This document shows, in pieces, positions 8,381-17,360 of a stretch of DNA of 64,000 bases. The stretch is from Streptomyces massasporeus (GTDB lineage: Bacteria > Actinomycetota > Actinomycetes > Streptomycetales > Streptomycetaceae): contig NZ_BMSE01000021.1 in the NCBI RefSeq assembly GCF_014648995.1, positions 89,226 through 153,225 on the forward strand, read 5' to 3'. Position 1 is the first letter of the stretch. Every line of letters starts with the position of its first letter. The translations under genes were made by a program, and so were the position numbers. The notes beneath the pieces were generated by a model. That model was not told the DNA's origin. It searched no databases and saw only the letters and a list, made by a program, of their open reading frames with translations.

Positions 8381-9766
8381 TCACGCCATCCAGCGGTCCG
8401 GCCGTGCGTCCCTGCGCCCCGTCCGGGACCGCTCCGCCTGCGCCGCCAGCAGCTCGCGCGCCTCGGCCGCGTCCCGCAGCCGGGCCCGCACCGTCTTGTT
8501 CGCGCCCGTGTCCACACACACGTCGGCGACGCCCCGGGCCCGCTCCCACGGTCCCTGCGTCATCCGCACGCTCTGCACCTTGGCGTGCGGTACCAGCGCC
8601 AGACTCCGCCGCAGCAGCCCGGACCGGGCCGCGAACACCGCGTCCGTGACGGCCAGTCCGTAGCCGCGCCACCACAGCGGCACGCACCAGCGGGCCCTGC
8701 GCGGCGCCGGTGACAGGGCCGCGGCCTCCGGCACGCTCACCCCGGGCAGCACGCGCGCGACGACGTCCTCGGCGATCTCGCGCGGAGCGACCGGCACCAG
8801 CACGGAGTTGGACGAGCCGGCCACGTCCAGCTCGACACGCACCCACCCGCGCCGCCGCCACAGCAGCGGCTCCACGAGCCGTACGGTCTGGACGCGTCCG
8901 GGCGGCACCGTCTCGTGGGCCCGGTCCAGCAGGCCGTGGTCGATGCGCAGCCCGTCTGGTGACTCGCCCACCGTCCAGTCGTACTCGGCGACGAACCGCC
9001 CGACGCTGCTCGCGCCCGCCGCGCCCAGCAGCGGCAGGGCGACCGCGAGGACCGTCCACAGGCTGTGGGTGAGCAGCCACAGCACCGGCGGCACGACGAG
9101 CGCCGCGGCCAGCGACATCCAGGTCGCGCCCGTCAGCACCAGCGACAGGGCGAGCACCCGGGGCGGTACCCGCAGCAGCTGCCGGGACGGGGCCTCGCCG
9201 ACCTCGTGCGCGGTCTCGGGTGCGAAACCGGCCGCCCGGGCGAGCAGTTCGGCCCGCAGCGTCCGGGCCTCGTCCGCGCCGAGGAAGGCCAGCTCGTCCT
9301 TCTTGTCGGTGCCTATGACGTCGAGTTTCAGCTTGGAGACGCCCGCGACCCGGGCCAGCAGCGGCTGGGTGATGTCGATGGCCTGGATCCGCTCCAGCCG
9401 GATGTGCGCGGTGCGCCGGAAGACGAGCCCGGTACGGATGCGCAGTTCGCTCTCGGTCACCGCGAAGTGCGTGAACCACCAGGAGCAGAAGCCGTAGAGG
9501 GCGGCGGCCGGGACGAGCACGGCGAGGCCGATCAGCAGCGTGGTCGTCGTCAGCCGGGCCAGATGGCGCTGCGCCCCGTCGGGGTCGTGCACGGCCCAGC
9601 CGATGAGCACGGCGACCGGTGCCCAGGCGCGACGCAGCGGGGTGACGGGGTGCAGCCGCCGCTCGGTGACCTCGGCGACGGCCTCGGTCACCTGGGCGAC
9701 GGCCTCGGTCACCTCGGCGGCGGTCTCGGATGCCTCGGAGCCCTCGGCGGCCCCGGGCGCCGTCAC
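8381..9766 (-). CDS. PH domain-containing membrane protein (bPH2, YdbT-like)
   Basis: 461 aa. After an acidic N-terminal repeat (TEAVAQVTEAVAEVTE) come paired membrane segments (LLIGLAVLVPAAALYGF, later ALVVPPVLWLLTHSLWTVLAVALPLLG) alternating with bPH2 domains. Each domain carries the family pattern ELRIRTGLVFRRTAHIRLERIQAIDITQPLLAR, DGLRIDHGLLDRAHETVPPGRVQTVRL, and AARSGLLRRSLALVPHAKVQSVRMTQGP, so there are three copies. Role of these proteins is unresolved; they may act in membrane lipid or protein homeostasis. The GTG start overlaps the stop of the upstream PH gene (GTGA). Confidence 0.88.
   Translation of the reverse strand: MTAPGAAEGSEASETAAEVTEAVAQVTEAVAEVTERRLHPVTPLRRAWAPVAVLIGWAVHDPDGAQRHLARLTTTTLLIGLAVLVPAAALYGFCSWWFTHFAVTESELRIRTGLVFRRTAHIRLERIQAIDITQPLLARVAGVSKLKLDVIGTDKKDELAFLGADEARTLRAELLARAAGFAPETAHEVGEAPSRQLLRVPPRVLALSLVLTGATWMSLAAALVVPPVLWLLTHSLWTVLAVALPLLGAAGASSVGRFVAEYDWTVGESPDGLRIDHGLLDRAHETVPPGRVQTVRLVEPLLWRRRGWVRVELDVAGSSNSVLVPVAPREIAEDVVARVLPGVSVPEAAALSPAPRRARWCVPLWWRGYGLAVTDAVFAARSGLLRRSLALVPHAKVQSVRMTQGPWERARGVADVCVDTGANKTVRARLRDAAEARELLAAQAERSRTGRRDARPDRWMA
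9673..9714. repeat. 21-bp direct repeat in PH gene N-terminus
   Basis: Two adjacent 21-bp copies differing at one base; on the minus strand they encode the TEAVAQV/TEAVAEV repeat of the PH-domain protein. Confidence 0.8.
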
Positions 9767-10293
9767 AGCCCCGCCGACCGGGCTTCGCCCAGCTCGGTGA
9801 GCCGGTCGCGCAGCCGTTCCGCCTCGGCCGGGTCCAGGCCCGGGATCGTCGCGTCGGTCGCCGCCGCGGCCGTGTGCAGCTGCACGCTGGCCAGCCCGAA
9901 GTGCCGCTCCACGGGCCCGGAGGTGACCTCGACCAGCTGCATCCGCCCGTACGGCACGACCGTCTCCTCGCGCCACAGCACACCCCGGCTGATCAGCAGG
10001 TCGTCGGCCCGCTCGGCGTACCGCCAGGAACGCCAGTTGCGCTCGATCATCACCCAGCCCCAGACCATCAGCGCCAGCGGCGGCAGCGCGAAGGCGGCCC
10101 AGGCCGGACCGGCCAGCAGCCCCGGCAGCAGCCCGGCGGCCAGGGCGATCAGCCCGAGCCACACCACCAGCAGCAACCGGCGCATCTTCAGCAGGCCGGG
10201 CGGCAGCGCGATCCACACCGGCTCGTTCCCGACGGCCTCGATCGTGCCCTGCGGCCCGTCCGGCCCCGTGTCCTGCGGACTCCCCGTCTCCAT
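9763..10293 (-). CDS. PH domain-containing protein (bPH2, YdbS-like)
   Basis: 176 aa. Two membrane segments (LLLVVWLGLIALAAGLLPGLLAG, AAFALPPLALMVWGWVMI) followed by one bPH2 domain, RADDLLISRGVLWREETVVPYGRMQLVEVTSGPVERHFGLASVQLHTAAA. This is the small partner found in YdbS/YdbT-type pairs, and it overlaps its larger partner by 4 bp. Only 31 bp separate its start from the divergent nuoD2 start, so promoters must overlap coding sequence. Confidence 0.9.
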   Translation of the reverse strand: METGSPQDTGPDGPQGTIEAVGNEPVWIALPPGLLKMRRLLLVVWLGLIALAAGLLPGLLAGPAWAAFALPPLALMVWGWVMIERNWRSWRYAERADDLLISRGVLWREETVVPYGRMQLVEVTSGPVERHFGLASVQLHTAAAATDATIPGLDPAEAERLRDRLTELGEARSAGL

Positions 10294-10324
10294 GGGGCCA
10301 GCGTACGTAGGGGAGACTGTGTCC

Positions 10325-11476
10325 ATGACTCCTACGACGGAGACCATGGTCGGAATCGGCGGCGCCGCGGAGAGCACCGACATGGTGCTCAACATCGGGC
10401 CGCAGCACCCGTCCACCCATGGCGTGCTGCGGCTGAAGCTCGTCCTGGACGGCGAGCGCATCAGGCACGCGGAGCCGGTGATCGGCTACATGCACCGCGG
10501 CGCGGAGAAGCTGTTCGAGGCGCGCGACTACCGCCAGATCATCATGCTCGCCAACCGCCACGACTGGCTGTCGGCGTTCTCCAACGAGCTGGGCGTGGTC
10601 CTCGCCGTGGAGCGGATGCTCGGCATGGAGGTCCCCGAGCGCGCGGTCTGGCTGCGCACGCTGCTCGCCGAGCTGAACCGGGTGCTCAACCACCTCATGT
10701 TCCTCGGCTCGTACCCGCTGGAGCTCGGCGGGATCACCCCGATCTTCTACGCCTTCCGGGAACGCGAGGAGCTCCAGCACGTCATGGAGGAGATCTCCGG
10801 CGGGCGGATGCACTACATGTTCAACCGGGTGGGCGGCCTCAAGGAGGACCTGCCGGCCGGGTGGACCACGCGCGCGCGTGCCTCCGTCGCCGACGTGCGC
10901 TCCCGGATGGACCGCTTCGACGACCTGGTGCTCGGCAACGAGATCTTCCGGGGCCGCACCCGGGGCGTGGGCACCCTCACCGCCGAGGCCGTGCACGCCT
11001 ACGGGGTGAGCGGGCCGATCGGGCGGGCCTCGGGCGTCGACTTCGACCTGCGCCGGGACGAGCCGTACCTCGCCTACGGCGAACTGGCCGACGTCCTGAA
11101 GGTGGTCACCCGGCAGGAGGGCGACTGCCTGGCCCGCTTCGAGTGCCTCCTGGAGCAGACGCACAACGCGCTCGACCTGGCCGACGCCTGCCTGGACCGG
11201 CTCGCCGAGCTGCCGCCCGGGCCGGTCAACCAGCGGCTCCCGAAGGTCCTGAAGGCGCCCGAGGGCCACACGTACGCGTGGACCGAGAACCCCCTCGGCA
11301 TCAACGGCTACTACCTGGTCAGCAAGGGCGAGAAGACCCCGTACCGGCTGAAGCTGCGCTCGGCGTCGTACAACAATATCCAGGTACTGACGGAGCTGCT
11401 GCCGGGGACGCTGGTCGCCGACATGGTGGCGATCCTGGGGTCGATGTTCTTCGTGGTCGGGGACATCGACAAGTAG
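10325..11476 (+). CDS. nuoD2: Second NADH-quinone oxidoreductase subunit D
   Basis: 383 aa. Homologue of the 49-kDa complex I subunit that with NuoB forms the quinone site. Signatures: NIGPQHPSTHGVLRLKL, IGYMHRGAEKL, RLLAELNRVLNHLMFLGSYPLELG, GGRMHYMFNRVGGLKEDLP and a C-terminal ADMVAILGSMFFVVGDIDK. No other nuo gene is adjacent, so this is an orphan copy apart from the main nuo operon. Start: ATG at 10325; a GTG at 10319 with GGGAG 4-5 nt upstream is possible. It converges on a MidA-like methyltransferase 27 bp away. Confidence 0.93.
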   Translation: MTPTTETMVGIGGAAESTDMVLNIGPQHPSTHGVLRLKLVLDGERIRHAEPVIGYMHRGAEKLFEARDYRQIIMLANRHDWLSAFSNELGVVLAVERMLGMEVPERAVWLRTLLAELNRVLNHLMFLGSYPLELGGITPIFYAFREREELQHVMEEISGGRMHYMFNRVGGLKEDLPAGWTTRARASVADVRSRMDRFDDLVLGNEIFRGRTRGVGTLTAEAVHAYGVSGPIGRASGVDFDLRRDEPYLAYGELADVLKVVTRQEGDCLARFECLLEQTHNALDLADACLDRLAELPPGPVNQRLPKVLKAPEGHTYAWTENPLGINGYYLVSKGEKTPYRLKLRSASYNNIQVLTELLPGTLVADMVAILGSMFFVVGDIDK

Positions 11477-11503
11477 CGCCTGGAGAGGGTCTTCGACCAG
11501 CGC

Positions 11504-12490
11504 CTAGACGGGGTCCTCGACGCCGACGGGCTGCACCAGCCAGCCGAAGTCGCCCAGCCCGCCCGCCGCGGTGAGCTCGGCGGCCTCTCCGGCGCTCGCG
11601 AGGGCGCGCACGTATGCGGCGGGGTCGGTGGAGGCCAGGGTGAGTGGGGGGCGTGCGCCGGTCACGCCCAGGGTGCGCAGCGCCTCGCGCTGGGGGAGCA
11701 CGCGTCCGCCGGGCAGCGCGCACGCGTCCAGGGCGACATGGGCCGTGAGGTCGCAGGAGCCGTCCGGGACGGGTGTGGTCTCGCGGCCTTCCCGGAACCC
11801 GGTGAGCGTTCCGAACGGCGGCCGGGTGCCCGCCGTGTGCGCATAGTCCACGGCGACGGCGAGACCCCGCCGGAGCGTCGCGACCGCCCCGGCCCAGGCC
11901 TCGTCCCGGGGCAGGCCGATCTCGGCCCGCAGCCCCTCCTCGCCCGGCAGCGGCCACCACCGCTCCAGCCACCGCGCCGGCTCCCCGTCCACCGGCTCGC
12001 CGAGCCGCTCGGTCCCGTCCTCCCGGACCAGCACCAGCCGCGCGACACCCCCGGCGTCCACCTCCGCGACCTCCACGGGCACGTTGTCCAGCCACTCGTT
12101 GGCGAACAGCAGCCCGGTCGTCCCCCGCGGCGGCTCGGCCAGCCACTCGATCCGGTGATCGAGCCCCGCGGGCCGCTCGGCGATCTCGACGGCGCACACG
12201 CGCGTGCGGGCCGCCACGTCCGCGGGCAGAGCGGCGAGCACCCCGCCGGCCAGCTCGCCCCGCCCGGCCGCCATGTCGACGAAGTCCAGCACCGCGGGCC
12301 GCCCCAGCGCCTCGTCGACGCGGCACAGCAGCCGCGCCACAGCCTGGGCGAACAGGGGCGAGGCGTGCACGGACGTCCGGAAGTGTCCGGCCGGCCCCTC
12401 CGCGCGCCGGTAGAAGCCCCCCGGCGCGTACAGGGCGTCCTGCGCCGCCGCACGCCACCCGCGCCACTGGTCCCCGGTTCCCGCTGTCAC
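11504..12490 (-). CDS. SAM-dependent methyltransferase, MidA/NDUFAF7 (DUF185) type
   Basis: 328 aa. The SAM site reads VLDFVDMAAGRGELAGGVLAAL; then VCAVEIAERPAGL; then FANEWLDNVPVEVAEV, which corresponds to the ANExxDxxP hallmark of the MidA/NDUFAF7 family, and a late AVAVDYAHTAG like the family's DYGH. NDUFAF7 dimethylates an arginine of the mitochondrial NuoD homologue NDUFS2. Start GTG at 12490. The gene converges with nuoD2, which suggests NuoD2 as substrate; that link is an inference. Family assignment rests on these motifs only. Confidence 0.78.
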   Translation of the reverse strand: MTAGTGDQWRGWRAAAQDALYAPGGFYRRAEGPAGHFRTSVHASPLFAQAVARLLCRVDEALGRPAVLDFVDMAAGRGELAGGVLAALPADVAARTRVCAVEIAERPAGLDHRIEWLAEPPRGTTGLLFANEWLDNVPVEVAEVDAGGVARLVLVREDGTERLGEPVDGEPARWLERWWPLPGEEGLRAEIGLPRDEAWAGAVATLRRGLAVAVDYAHTAGTRPPFGTLTGFREGRETTPVPDGSCDLTAHVALDACALPGGRVLPQREALRTLGVTGARPPLTLASTDPAAYVRALASAGEAAELTAAGGLGDFGWLVQPVGVEDPV

Positions 12491-12608
12491 GGGCCCAGGC
12501 TATGCGCACGCAACGTACGCAACTCCACCTTGCGGAGTATGCGCGCCGGGTAGGGATCGGCCCTCCGGTTGACCCCTGCACCTATCCCGCTTCCCTACGC
12601 TGGGTTAC

Positions 12609-13802
12609 GTGCAGCGCCTCTATGACTTCCTCCGCAGGCACCCGATGTGGGTCGACGGCTTCTGGGCCGTGGTCCTCCTCGGGATTTCGGTAGTGGGCGG
12701 GGCGGCGGGCGAGCAGGTCGGCCCCTGGGCCGTGGTCGTTCCGATCACACTGCTGCTGAGCCTCGTGGTCGCGCTGCGCCGCCGCATGCCGGAGAAGATG
12801 CTGCTGCTCGCTGCGGCGGTCGGCGTGGCGCAGCTGGTCACCGACGTCGCGATCCTGCCCGCCGACTTCGCCATGCTGGCGATCGTCTACACCGTCGCCG
12901 CGGAAGGCGCCCGCTGGGCCTCTCGCTTCGCGCTGGTCGCCGGCCTGTGCGCGGCCCCTCTGGCGCAGCTGCGCTGGTCGAACGAGCAGACGGGGGCGGC
13001 CGGCGACATCGCCCTGGCGATCCTGCAGACCGTCCCGTTCGCCCTCGCCTGGGTGCTCGGCGACTCCATCCGAACCCGCCGCGCCTACTTCGCACAGCTG
13101 GAGGAGCGCGCCGCCCGCCTGGAGAAGGAGCGCGAAGCGCAGTCCAAGGTCGCCGTCGCCGCCGAACGCGCCCGGATCGCACGCGAGTTGCACGACGTCG
13201 TCGCGCACAATGTGTCGGTGATGGTGGTCCAGGCCGACGGCGCCGCCTACGTCCTCGACGCCGCGCCCGACCAGGCGAAGAAGGCCCTGGAGACCATCTC
13301 CTCCACCGGCCGCCAGGCCCTCGCCGAGATGCGCCGCCTGCTCGGCGTGCTGCGCACCGGCGAGCACCAGGAGGCCGGCGAGTACGTGCCACAGCCCGAT
13401 GTGCAGCAGATCGAGGACCTCGTCGAGCAGTGCCGCACCTCCGGACTGCCCGTCGACTTCAAGGTCGAGGGCACGCCCCGCCCGCTGCCCAGCGGCGTCG
13501 AACTCACCGCCTACCGCATCGTGCAGGAGGCGCTCACCAACACCCGCAAGCACGGCGGGGCCAACGCGGGCGCGAGCGTGCGGCTGGTCTACTTCGACGA
13601 CGGACTCGGACTGCTCGTCGAGGACGACGGCAAGGGCGCTCCGCACGAGCTGTACGAGGAGGGCGGGTTCGACGGCCAGGGCCACGGCCTGATCGGCATG
13701 CGCGAGCGGGTCGGTATGGTCGGCGGCACCCTGGACGCCGGCCCGCGACCGGGCGGAGGATTCCGCATCAGTGCCCTGCTGCCGCTCAAACCCGCGCACT
13801 GA
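12609..13802 (+). CDS. Sensor histidine kinase (HisKA_3, NarL type)
   Basis: 397 aa. Five hydrophobic N-terminal segments within residues ~15-150, then a coiled linker and the HisKA_3 motif ERARIARELHDVVAHNVSVMVVQA with the phospho-accepting His near residue 196. ATPase motifs are present: QEALTNTRKHGG (N box), EDDGKG and GHGLIGMRERV (G boxes). No extracellular sensor domain, so the membrane part probably senses. GTG start 12609 has no Shine-Dalgarno but TACGCT ends 7 nt upstream, suggesting a leaderless mRNA. Paired with the response regulator at 13859. Confidence 0.93.
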   Translation: MQRLYDFLRRHPMWVDGFWAVVLLGISVVGGAAGEQVGPWAVVVPITLLLSLVVALRRRMPEKMLLLAAAVGVAQLVTDVAILPADFAMLAIVYTVAAEGARWASRFALVAGLCAAPLAQLRWSNEQTGAAGDIALAILQTVPFALAWVLGDSIRTRRAYFAQLEERAARLEKEREAQSKVAVAAERARIARELHDVVAHNVSVMVVQADGAAYVLDAAPDQAKKALETISSTGRQALAEMRRLLGVLRTGEHQEAGEYVPQPDVQQIEDLVEQCRTSGLPVDFKVEGTPRPLPSGVELTAYRIVQEALTNTRKHGGANAGASVRLVYFDDGLGLLVEDDGKGAPHELYEEGGFDGQGHGLIGMRERVGMVGGTLDAGPRPGGGFRISALLPLKPAH

Positions 13803-13858
13803 CACACCGGCGCACACCCCCTGCTGACACCTGTAACGACCCCCATGGAAGAGGCCCG

Positions 13859-14527
13859 ATGACGATCCGCGTGATGCTCGTCGACGACCAGGTGCTGCTG
13901 CGCACCGGGTTCCGGATGGTGCTCGCCGCCCAGCCGGACATGGAGGTCGTGGCGGAGGCGGGCGACGGCGTCGAGGCCCTCCAGGAGCTGCGGACGACCG
14001 AGGTCGACGTGGTGCTGATGGACGTCCGCATGCCCAAGCTCGACGGGGTGGAGACGACCCGCCGGATCTGCGCCGACACCGACCCGCCGAAGGTGCTCAT
14101 CCTGACGACCTTCGACCTCGACGAGTACGCCTTCTCCGGGCTGAAGGCGGGCGCCTCCGGCTTCATGCTGAAGGACGTGCCGCCCGCCGATCTCCTGGCC
14201 GCGATCAGGGCCGTGCACAGCGGTGACGCGGTCGTGGCGCCCTCCACCACCCGGCGGCTGCTGGACCGCTTCGCGCCGATGCTGCCGGGCACCAAGCAGC
14301 CCCAGCACAAGGAGCTGGAGCGGCTCACCGAGCGCGAGCGCGAGGTCATGGTGCTGGTCGCGCAGGGCCTGTCCAACGGCGAGATCGCGGCGCGGCTGGT
14401 GCTGTCGGAGGCGACCGTGAAGACCCATGTGGGCCGCATCCTGACCAAGCTCGGGCTCAGGGACCGGGTGCAGGTCGTGGTGCTGGCCTACGAGACGGGG
14501 CTGGTGCGGGCCGGCGGACACGGCTGA
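13859..14527 (+). CDS. Response regulator, NarL/FixJ family
   Basis: 222 aa. Receiver domain with VDDQ acidic pocket, phospho-acceptor in VVLMDVRMPKLDG (~Asp54), the switch Thr in ILTTFDLDEYAF and Lys in FMLKDVPP. C-terminal LuxR-type HTH: LTEREREVMVLVAQGLSNGEIAARLVLSEATVKTHVGRIL. Good ribosome site (GAGG) 6-7 nt upstream. It lies 56 bp after the kinase and is almost certainly its cognate regulator. Confidence 0.95.
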   Translation: MTIRVMLVDDQVLLRTGFRMVLAAQPDMEVVAEAGDGVEALQELRTTEVDVVLMDVRMPKLDGVETTRRICADTDPPKVLILTTFDLDEYAFSGLKAGASGFMLKDVPPADLLAAIRAVHSGDAVVAPSTTRRLLDRFAPMLPGTKQPQHKELERLTEREREVMVLVAQGLSNGEIAARLVLSEATVKTHVGRILTKLGLRDRVQVVVLAYETGLVRAGGHG

Positions 14528-14553
14528 CCCGCGGACCGGCTTCCCCCCCCCGG

Positions 14554-15660
14554 CTACCTGAGGATGCCTTCCAGGAACTCGCTGCCGAGCCGGGCCACCA
14601 CCGTCACGTCCAGCTGGTGCAGGACGTAGCGCCCGCGGCGGCGGGTGGTGATCAGGCCCGCCTTCTTCAGCACGGCCAGATGCCGGGATATCTCCGGGGC
14701 CGTCATGCCGTGCACCTGCGCCAGCTCGCTGGTGGTGTGCGCGCTGCGGGCCAGATGGCGGCACATGCGCATCCGGACCGGGTGGGACAGCGCGGTCATC
14801 CGCATGGCCAGCTGCTCCAGGGTCTGCGGTGCGGCGAGCTCCGGGGAGCCGACCGGGTAGTGCAGCACCGGCTGCCAGCCGTACCGGTGCAGGACCATCA
14901 GATGCGGCCATCCCAGGCTGGTGGGGACGAGTAGGAGGCCGCCGTCGCCCGTGGCCGTACGGCCGTCGCCCAGCTTGTCCACCGTGATCCGGCCGGCGGC
15001 TTCGTCGAGGGTGATCGCCGGGGACACCGCGGCCAGCGCCTCCGCCAGGCCCTTGCGCCGCAGCAGGTCCGTCTTGTGCCGGGCGTCCGCCGCGAGCTGG
15101 TGGCGCAGCCGGGCCCAGGCCTCCGCGAAGAACGCCTCGTCGCAGTCCCGGAGGAACTGCCGCAGCCACGCCCGGATCCGGGGCGGGTCGGCCAGCAGCC
15201 GCTGCCCGAAGTGCAGTTGCCGCGGCCCCCGCGCGGCGGCCAGGTCCAGCGCCCGGCGGCGCGTGTCCGGGTCGGACAGCGCCGTCGGCCCGTGCTCGCC
15301 GTAGCCGGTGGCACAGGTGAACTCCAGCGCCGCGTCCACGAACTGCTCGTCGGACAGCTTGTCGAGCTGGTCCAGCTCCTCGGCGAGGGTGGCGCCCGGG
15401 AACGCGCGCCGGTCCGGCAGGCCCGCCCAGGGCAGGAACAGGTCCGAGAACGTCGTCCGCCACAGGAAGTCCGCCTCGCACATCCGGTCGGCCAGATGCG
15501 GGTCGAGCCGGGCCGTCACGCCCGTCACCCAGCCCTGCAGACCCGGGTGGTGCGCCGGTTCGGACAGCGCGTGCAGCGCCATGCCCAGCTCGGCCAGGGG
15601 CGAGGGCACGACGGCGGCCTCCTCCGGCCGCAGCCCCGCGATGTCGATGTGCACGCTCAT
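14554..15660 (-). CDS. ArsR-family regulator with N-terminal DUF5937-type domain
   Basis: 368 aa. The last ~90 residues form an ArsR winged helix: LEQLAMRMTALSHPVRMRMCRHLARSAHTTSELAQVHGMTAPEISRHLAVLKKAGLITTRRRGRYVLHQLD. The large N-terminal part (residues ~1-270) is the domain often fused to such HTHs in Streptomyces, ligand unknown. ATG at 15660 gives MSVHIDIAGLRPEEA; the upstream ATG at 15675 lacks support. It is divergent from a 61-aa gene, and a 29-bp palindrome between them is its probable operator. Confidence 0.86.
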   Translation of the reverse strand: MSVHIDIAGLRPEEAAVVPSPLAELGMALHALSEPAHHPGLQGWVTGVTARLDPHLADRMCEADFLWRTTFSDLFLPWAGLPDRRAFPGATLAEELDQLDKLSDEQFVDAALEFTCATGYGEHGPTALSDPDTRRRALDLAAARGPRQLHFGQRLLADPPRIRAWLRQFLRDCDEAFFAEAWARLRHQLAADARHKTDLLRRKGLAEALAAVSPAITLDEAAGRITVDKLGDGRTATGDGGLLLVPTSLGWPHLMVLHRYGWQPVLHYPVGSPELAAPQTLEQLAMRMTALSHPVRMRMCRHLARSAHTTSELAQVHGMTAPEISRHLAVLKKAGLITTRRRGRYVLHQLDVTVVARLGSEFLEGILR

Positions 15661-15695
15661 GCCCTCATGGTGCACCCGGCCACCGACAACGCCCC

Positions 15696-15724
15696 CGTCG
15701 ATTGACGGGCCCCGTCAATCGACG
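15696..15724. promoter_or_regulatory. 29-bp operator palindrome
   Basis: Perfect inverted repeat with 14-nt arms (CGTCGATTGACGGG and its complement) around a single C. It lies 36 bp upstream of the ArsR-like start and 96 bp upstream of the 61-aa gene. Each arm carries TTGACG, so it may also supply -35 elements on both strands. Its position suggests binding by the ArsR-like protein. Confidence 0.75.
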
Positions 15725-15819
15725 CGACGCCGTCCCCGGCGCGGGCGCACGGTGGATCCACCGGGGCAGCCGCGGAGCCTTCGGACCTCCATCACCCCGT
15801 CCCGCAGAGGCGATTCACC

Positions 15820-16005
15820 ATGAGCGTCACGCAGCAGCACCTCCTCGACACCTACCGCGCCCTGACCCTCGGCGAGCCCGCGCCGCCCGCGCCGGGCACG
15901 CACGAGCGGCGGGTCGTACGGGAGCGGCGCGACGAACGGCGCTCCCGCGCGGGCCGCAACGTGCTCCGAAACGCCCTGAGCCGGTGGCTGCGGCGCCCTA
16001 CCTGA
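15820..16005 (+). CDS. Small basic protein, 61 aa
   Basis: Arg-rich (RRVVRERRDERRSRAGRNVLRNALSRWLRR) with a short N-terminal helix MSVTQQHLLDTYRALTLGE. AGAGG sits at a suitable distance upstream. Divergent from the ArsR-like gene behind a strong palindrome, which argues it is a real and regulated gene. Its stop overlaps the end of the convergent threonine-aldolase-like gene by 8 bp. Function unknown; nucleic-acid or membrane binding would fit the charge. Confidence 0.65.
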   Translation: MSVTQQHLLDTYRALTLGEPAPPAPGTHERRVVRERRDERRSRAGRNVLRNALSRWLRRPT

Positions 16006-17179
16006 CCTGCTCCGGCAGCCGGGCCGTGAACTCCGCCACCGCCGCCTTCACGTCCTCGGCGGTCCACTCCAGGCCGTCGGCCCGCACGTGCACCTCCGTG
16101 AGCGCCAGGCCGGGCCCGCCCCGGTCCCAGCCGCTTCCGAACAGGACCACCCCGGTCTCCTCGGCCGTGCGGACCGCCGCCTCCGCGAGGACCTCCGGCT
16201 CGTACGGCAGCCACACCTGGAAGTCGTGGGTGTGCGGCACCTCCGGGTGCACGCGTGCCCACGGCACCCCGGCCGCCGCGAACCCCTCGCGCAGGGCGGC
16301 GGCCACCACGCGCGCGTGGGCCACGTACTCCGGCAGCCGGGGCAGCTGCCGCTCCAGCCCGACCAGCGCCGAAAGCGCCGTGGGGAACTGCTGGAAGACC
16401 ATCCCGCCGTACCGGTGCCGCCAGGTCCTCGCCTCCTCGACGAGCTCCTTCGGGCCGGCGAGCGCGGCGCCGCCGAAGGCCTCCAGGGACTTGTAGAACG
16501 ACACGTAGACGCTGTCGGCCAGGCCCGCGATCTCCGCCAGGGGACGGTCGAAGTGGACGGTGGACTCCCACAGGCGGGCCCCGTCGAAGTGCACCACCGC
16601 GTCCCGTTCCCGCGCCGCCTCGACGACCTCGGTGAGCTCCTCCCAGGTGGGCAGGACGAAACCGGCGTCCCTGAGGGGCAGTTCCAGCATCAGCGCCCCG
16701 AACGGCTCCTCGAAGTCGCGCACCTCGGCGGCGGTCGGCATCCGCGGCTCCCCGGTCAGCCGCACCGGGCGCAGCCCGCCCACCTCGCTGAACGCGTTCC
16801 GCTCGTGCACCTCGGGATGGCTCAGCGCGTGCAGGGCGACGGTCGGGTTCCCGGTGCGGCCCGCCCAGCAGCGCAGGGCCACCTGCTGCGCCATCGTGCC
16901 CGTCGGGAAGAACACGGCGGCCTCGGTGCCGAGCAGCCCGGCGACCTTCGTCTCCAGCGCCTCGACGACACCGTCGCCGTACACGTCGGACAGCTCGTCC
17001 AGGTCGTGGACGCCCTCCGCCTCCTCCAGCACCGCCAGGCGCTCCCTGAGGGTGCGGTGGAAGCCGAAGCGCGCGAACACGCGCCGCGCCGCGCGGTGGG
17101 CGGCCAGCCGCCGCTCCCGCAGCCCTGAGCCCCGGTCCTGGTCCGTCACCTGATCGTCGTGTTCCGCCGTATCGGTCAT
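15998..17179 (-). CDS. Threonine aldolase family PLP enzyme
   Basis: 393 aa. Beta-eliminating-lyase / low-specificity threonine aldolase fold: FFPTGTMAQQVALRCW, VHFDGARLWESTVHF (Asp of the PLP pyridine contact), and VYVSFYKSLEAFGGAALAG with the PLP Lys in SFYKS. The usual enzyme cleaves L-threonine to glycine and acetaldehyde; substrate here is not certain. ATG at 17179 gives MTDTAEHDD; the residues further upstream read like leader DNA. Converges with the 61-aa gene. Confidence 0.88.
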   Translation of the reverse strand: MTDTAEHDDQVTDQDRGSGLRERRLAAHRAARRVFARFGFHRTLRERLAVLEEAEGVHDLDELSDVYGDGVVEALETKVAGLLGTEAAVFFPTGTMAQQVALRCWAGRTGNPTVALHALSHPEVHERNAFSEVGGLRPVRLTGEPRMPTAAEVRDFEEPFGALMLELPLRDAGFVLPTWEELTEVVEAARERDAVVHFDGARLWESTVHFDRPLAEIAGLADSVYVSFYKSLEAFGGAALAGPKELVEEARTWRHRYGGMVFQQFPTALSALVGLERQLPRLPEYVAHARVVAAALREGFAAAGVPWARVHPEVPHTHDFQVWLPYEPEVLAEAAVRTAEETGVVLFGSGWDRGGPGLALTEVHVRADGLEWTAEDVKAAVAEFTARLPEQVR

Positions 17180-17360
17180 GCCCCGGATCCTCCCGCGCGC
17201 CCCTGGGGCGGGGCATCCGCATTTCCGTACGCCGTTCCGGGAACGCCGCACAGGTGTGCACAGCCTGTGGACAACCGAACGCCCCTCGAACCGATCGCGT
17301 TAACATGACGAGAAATCGTCCGGTACCCGGAGCGGACTGGAACGGGAAGGCCGCCGTCGA

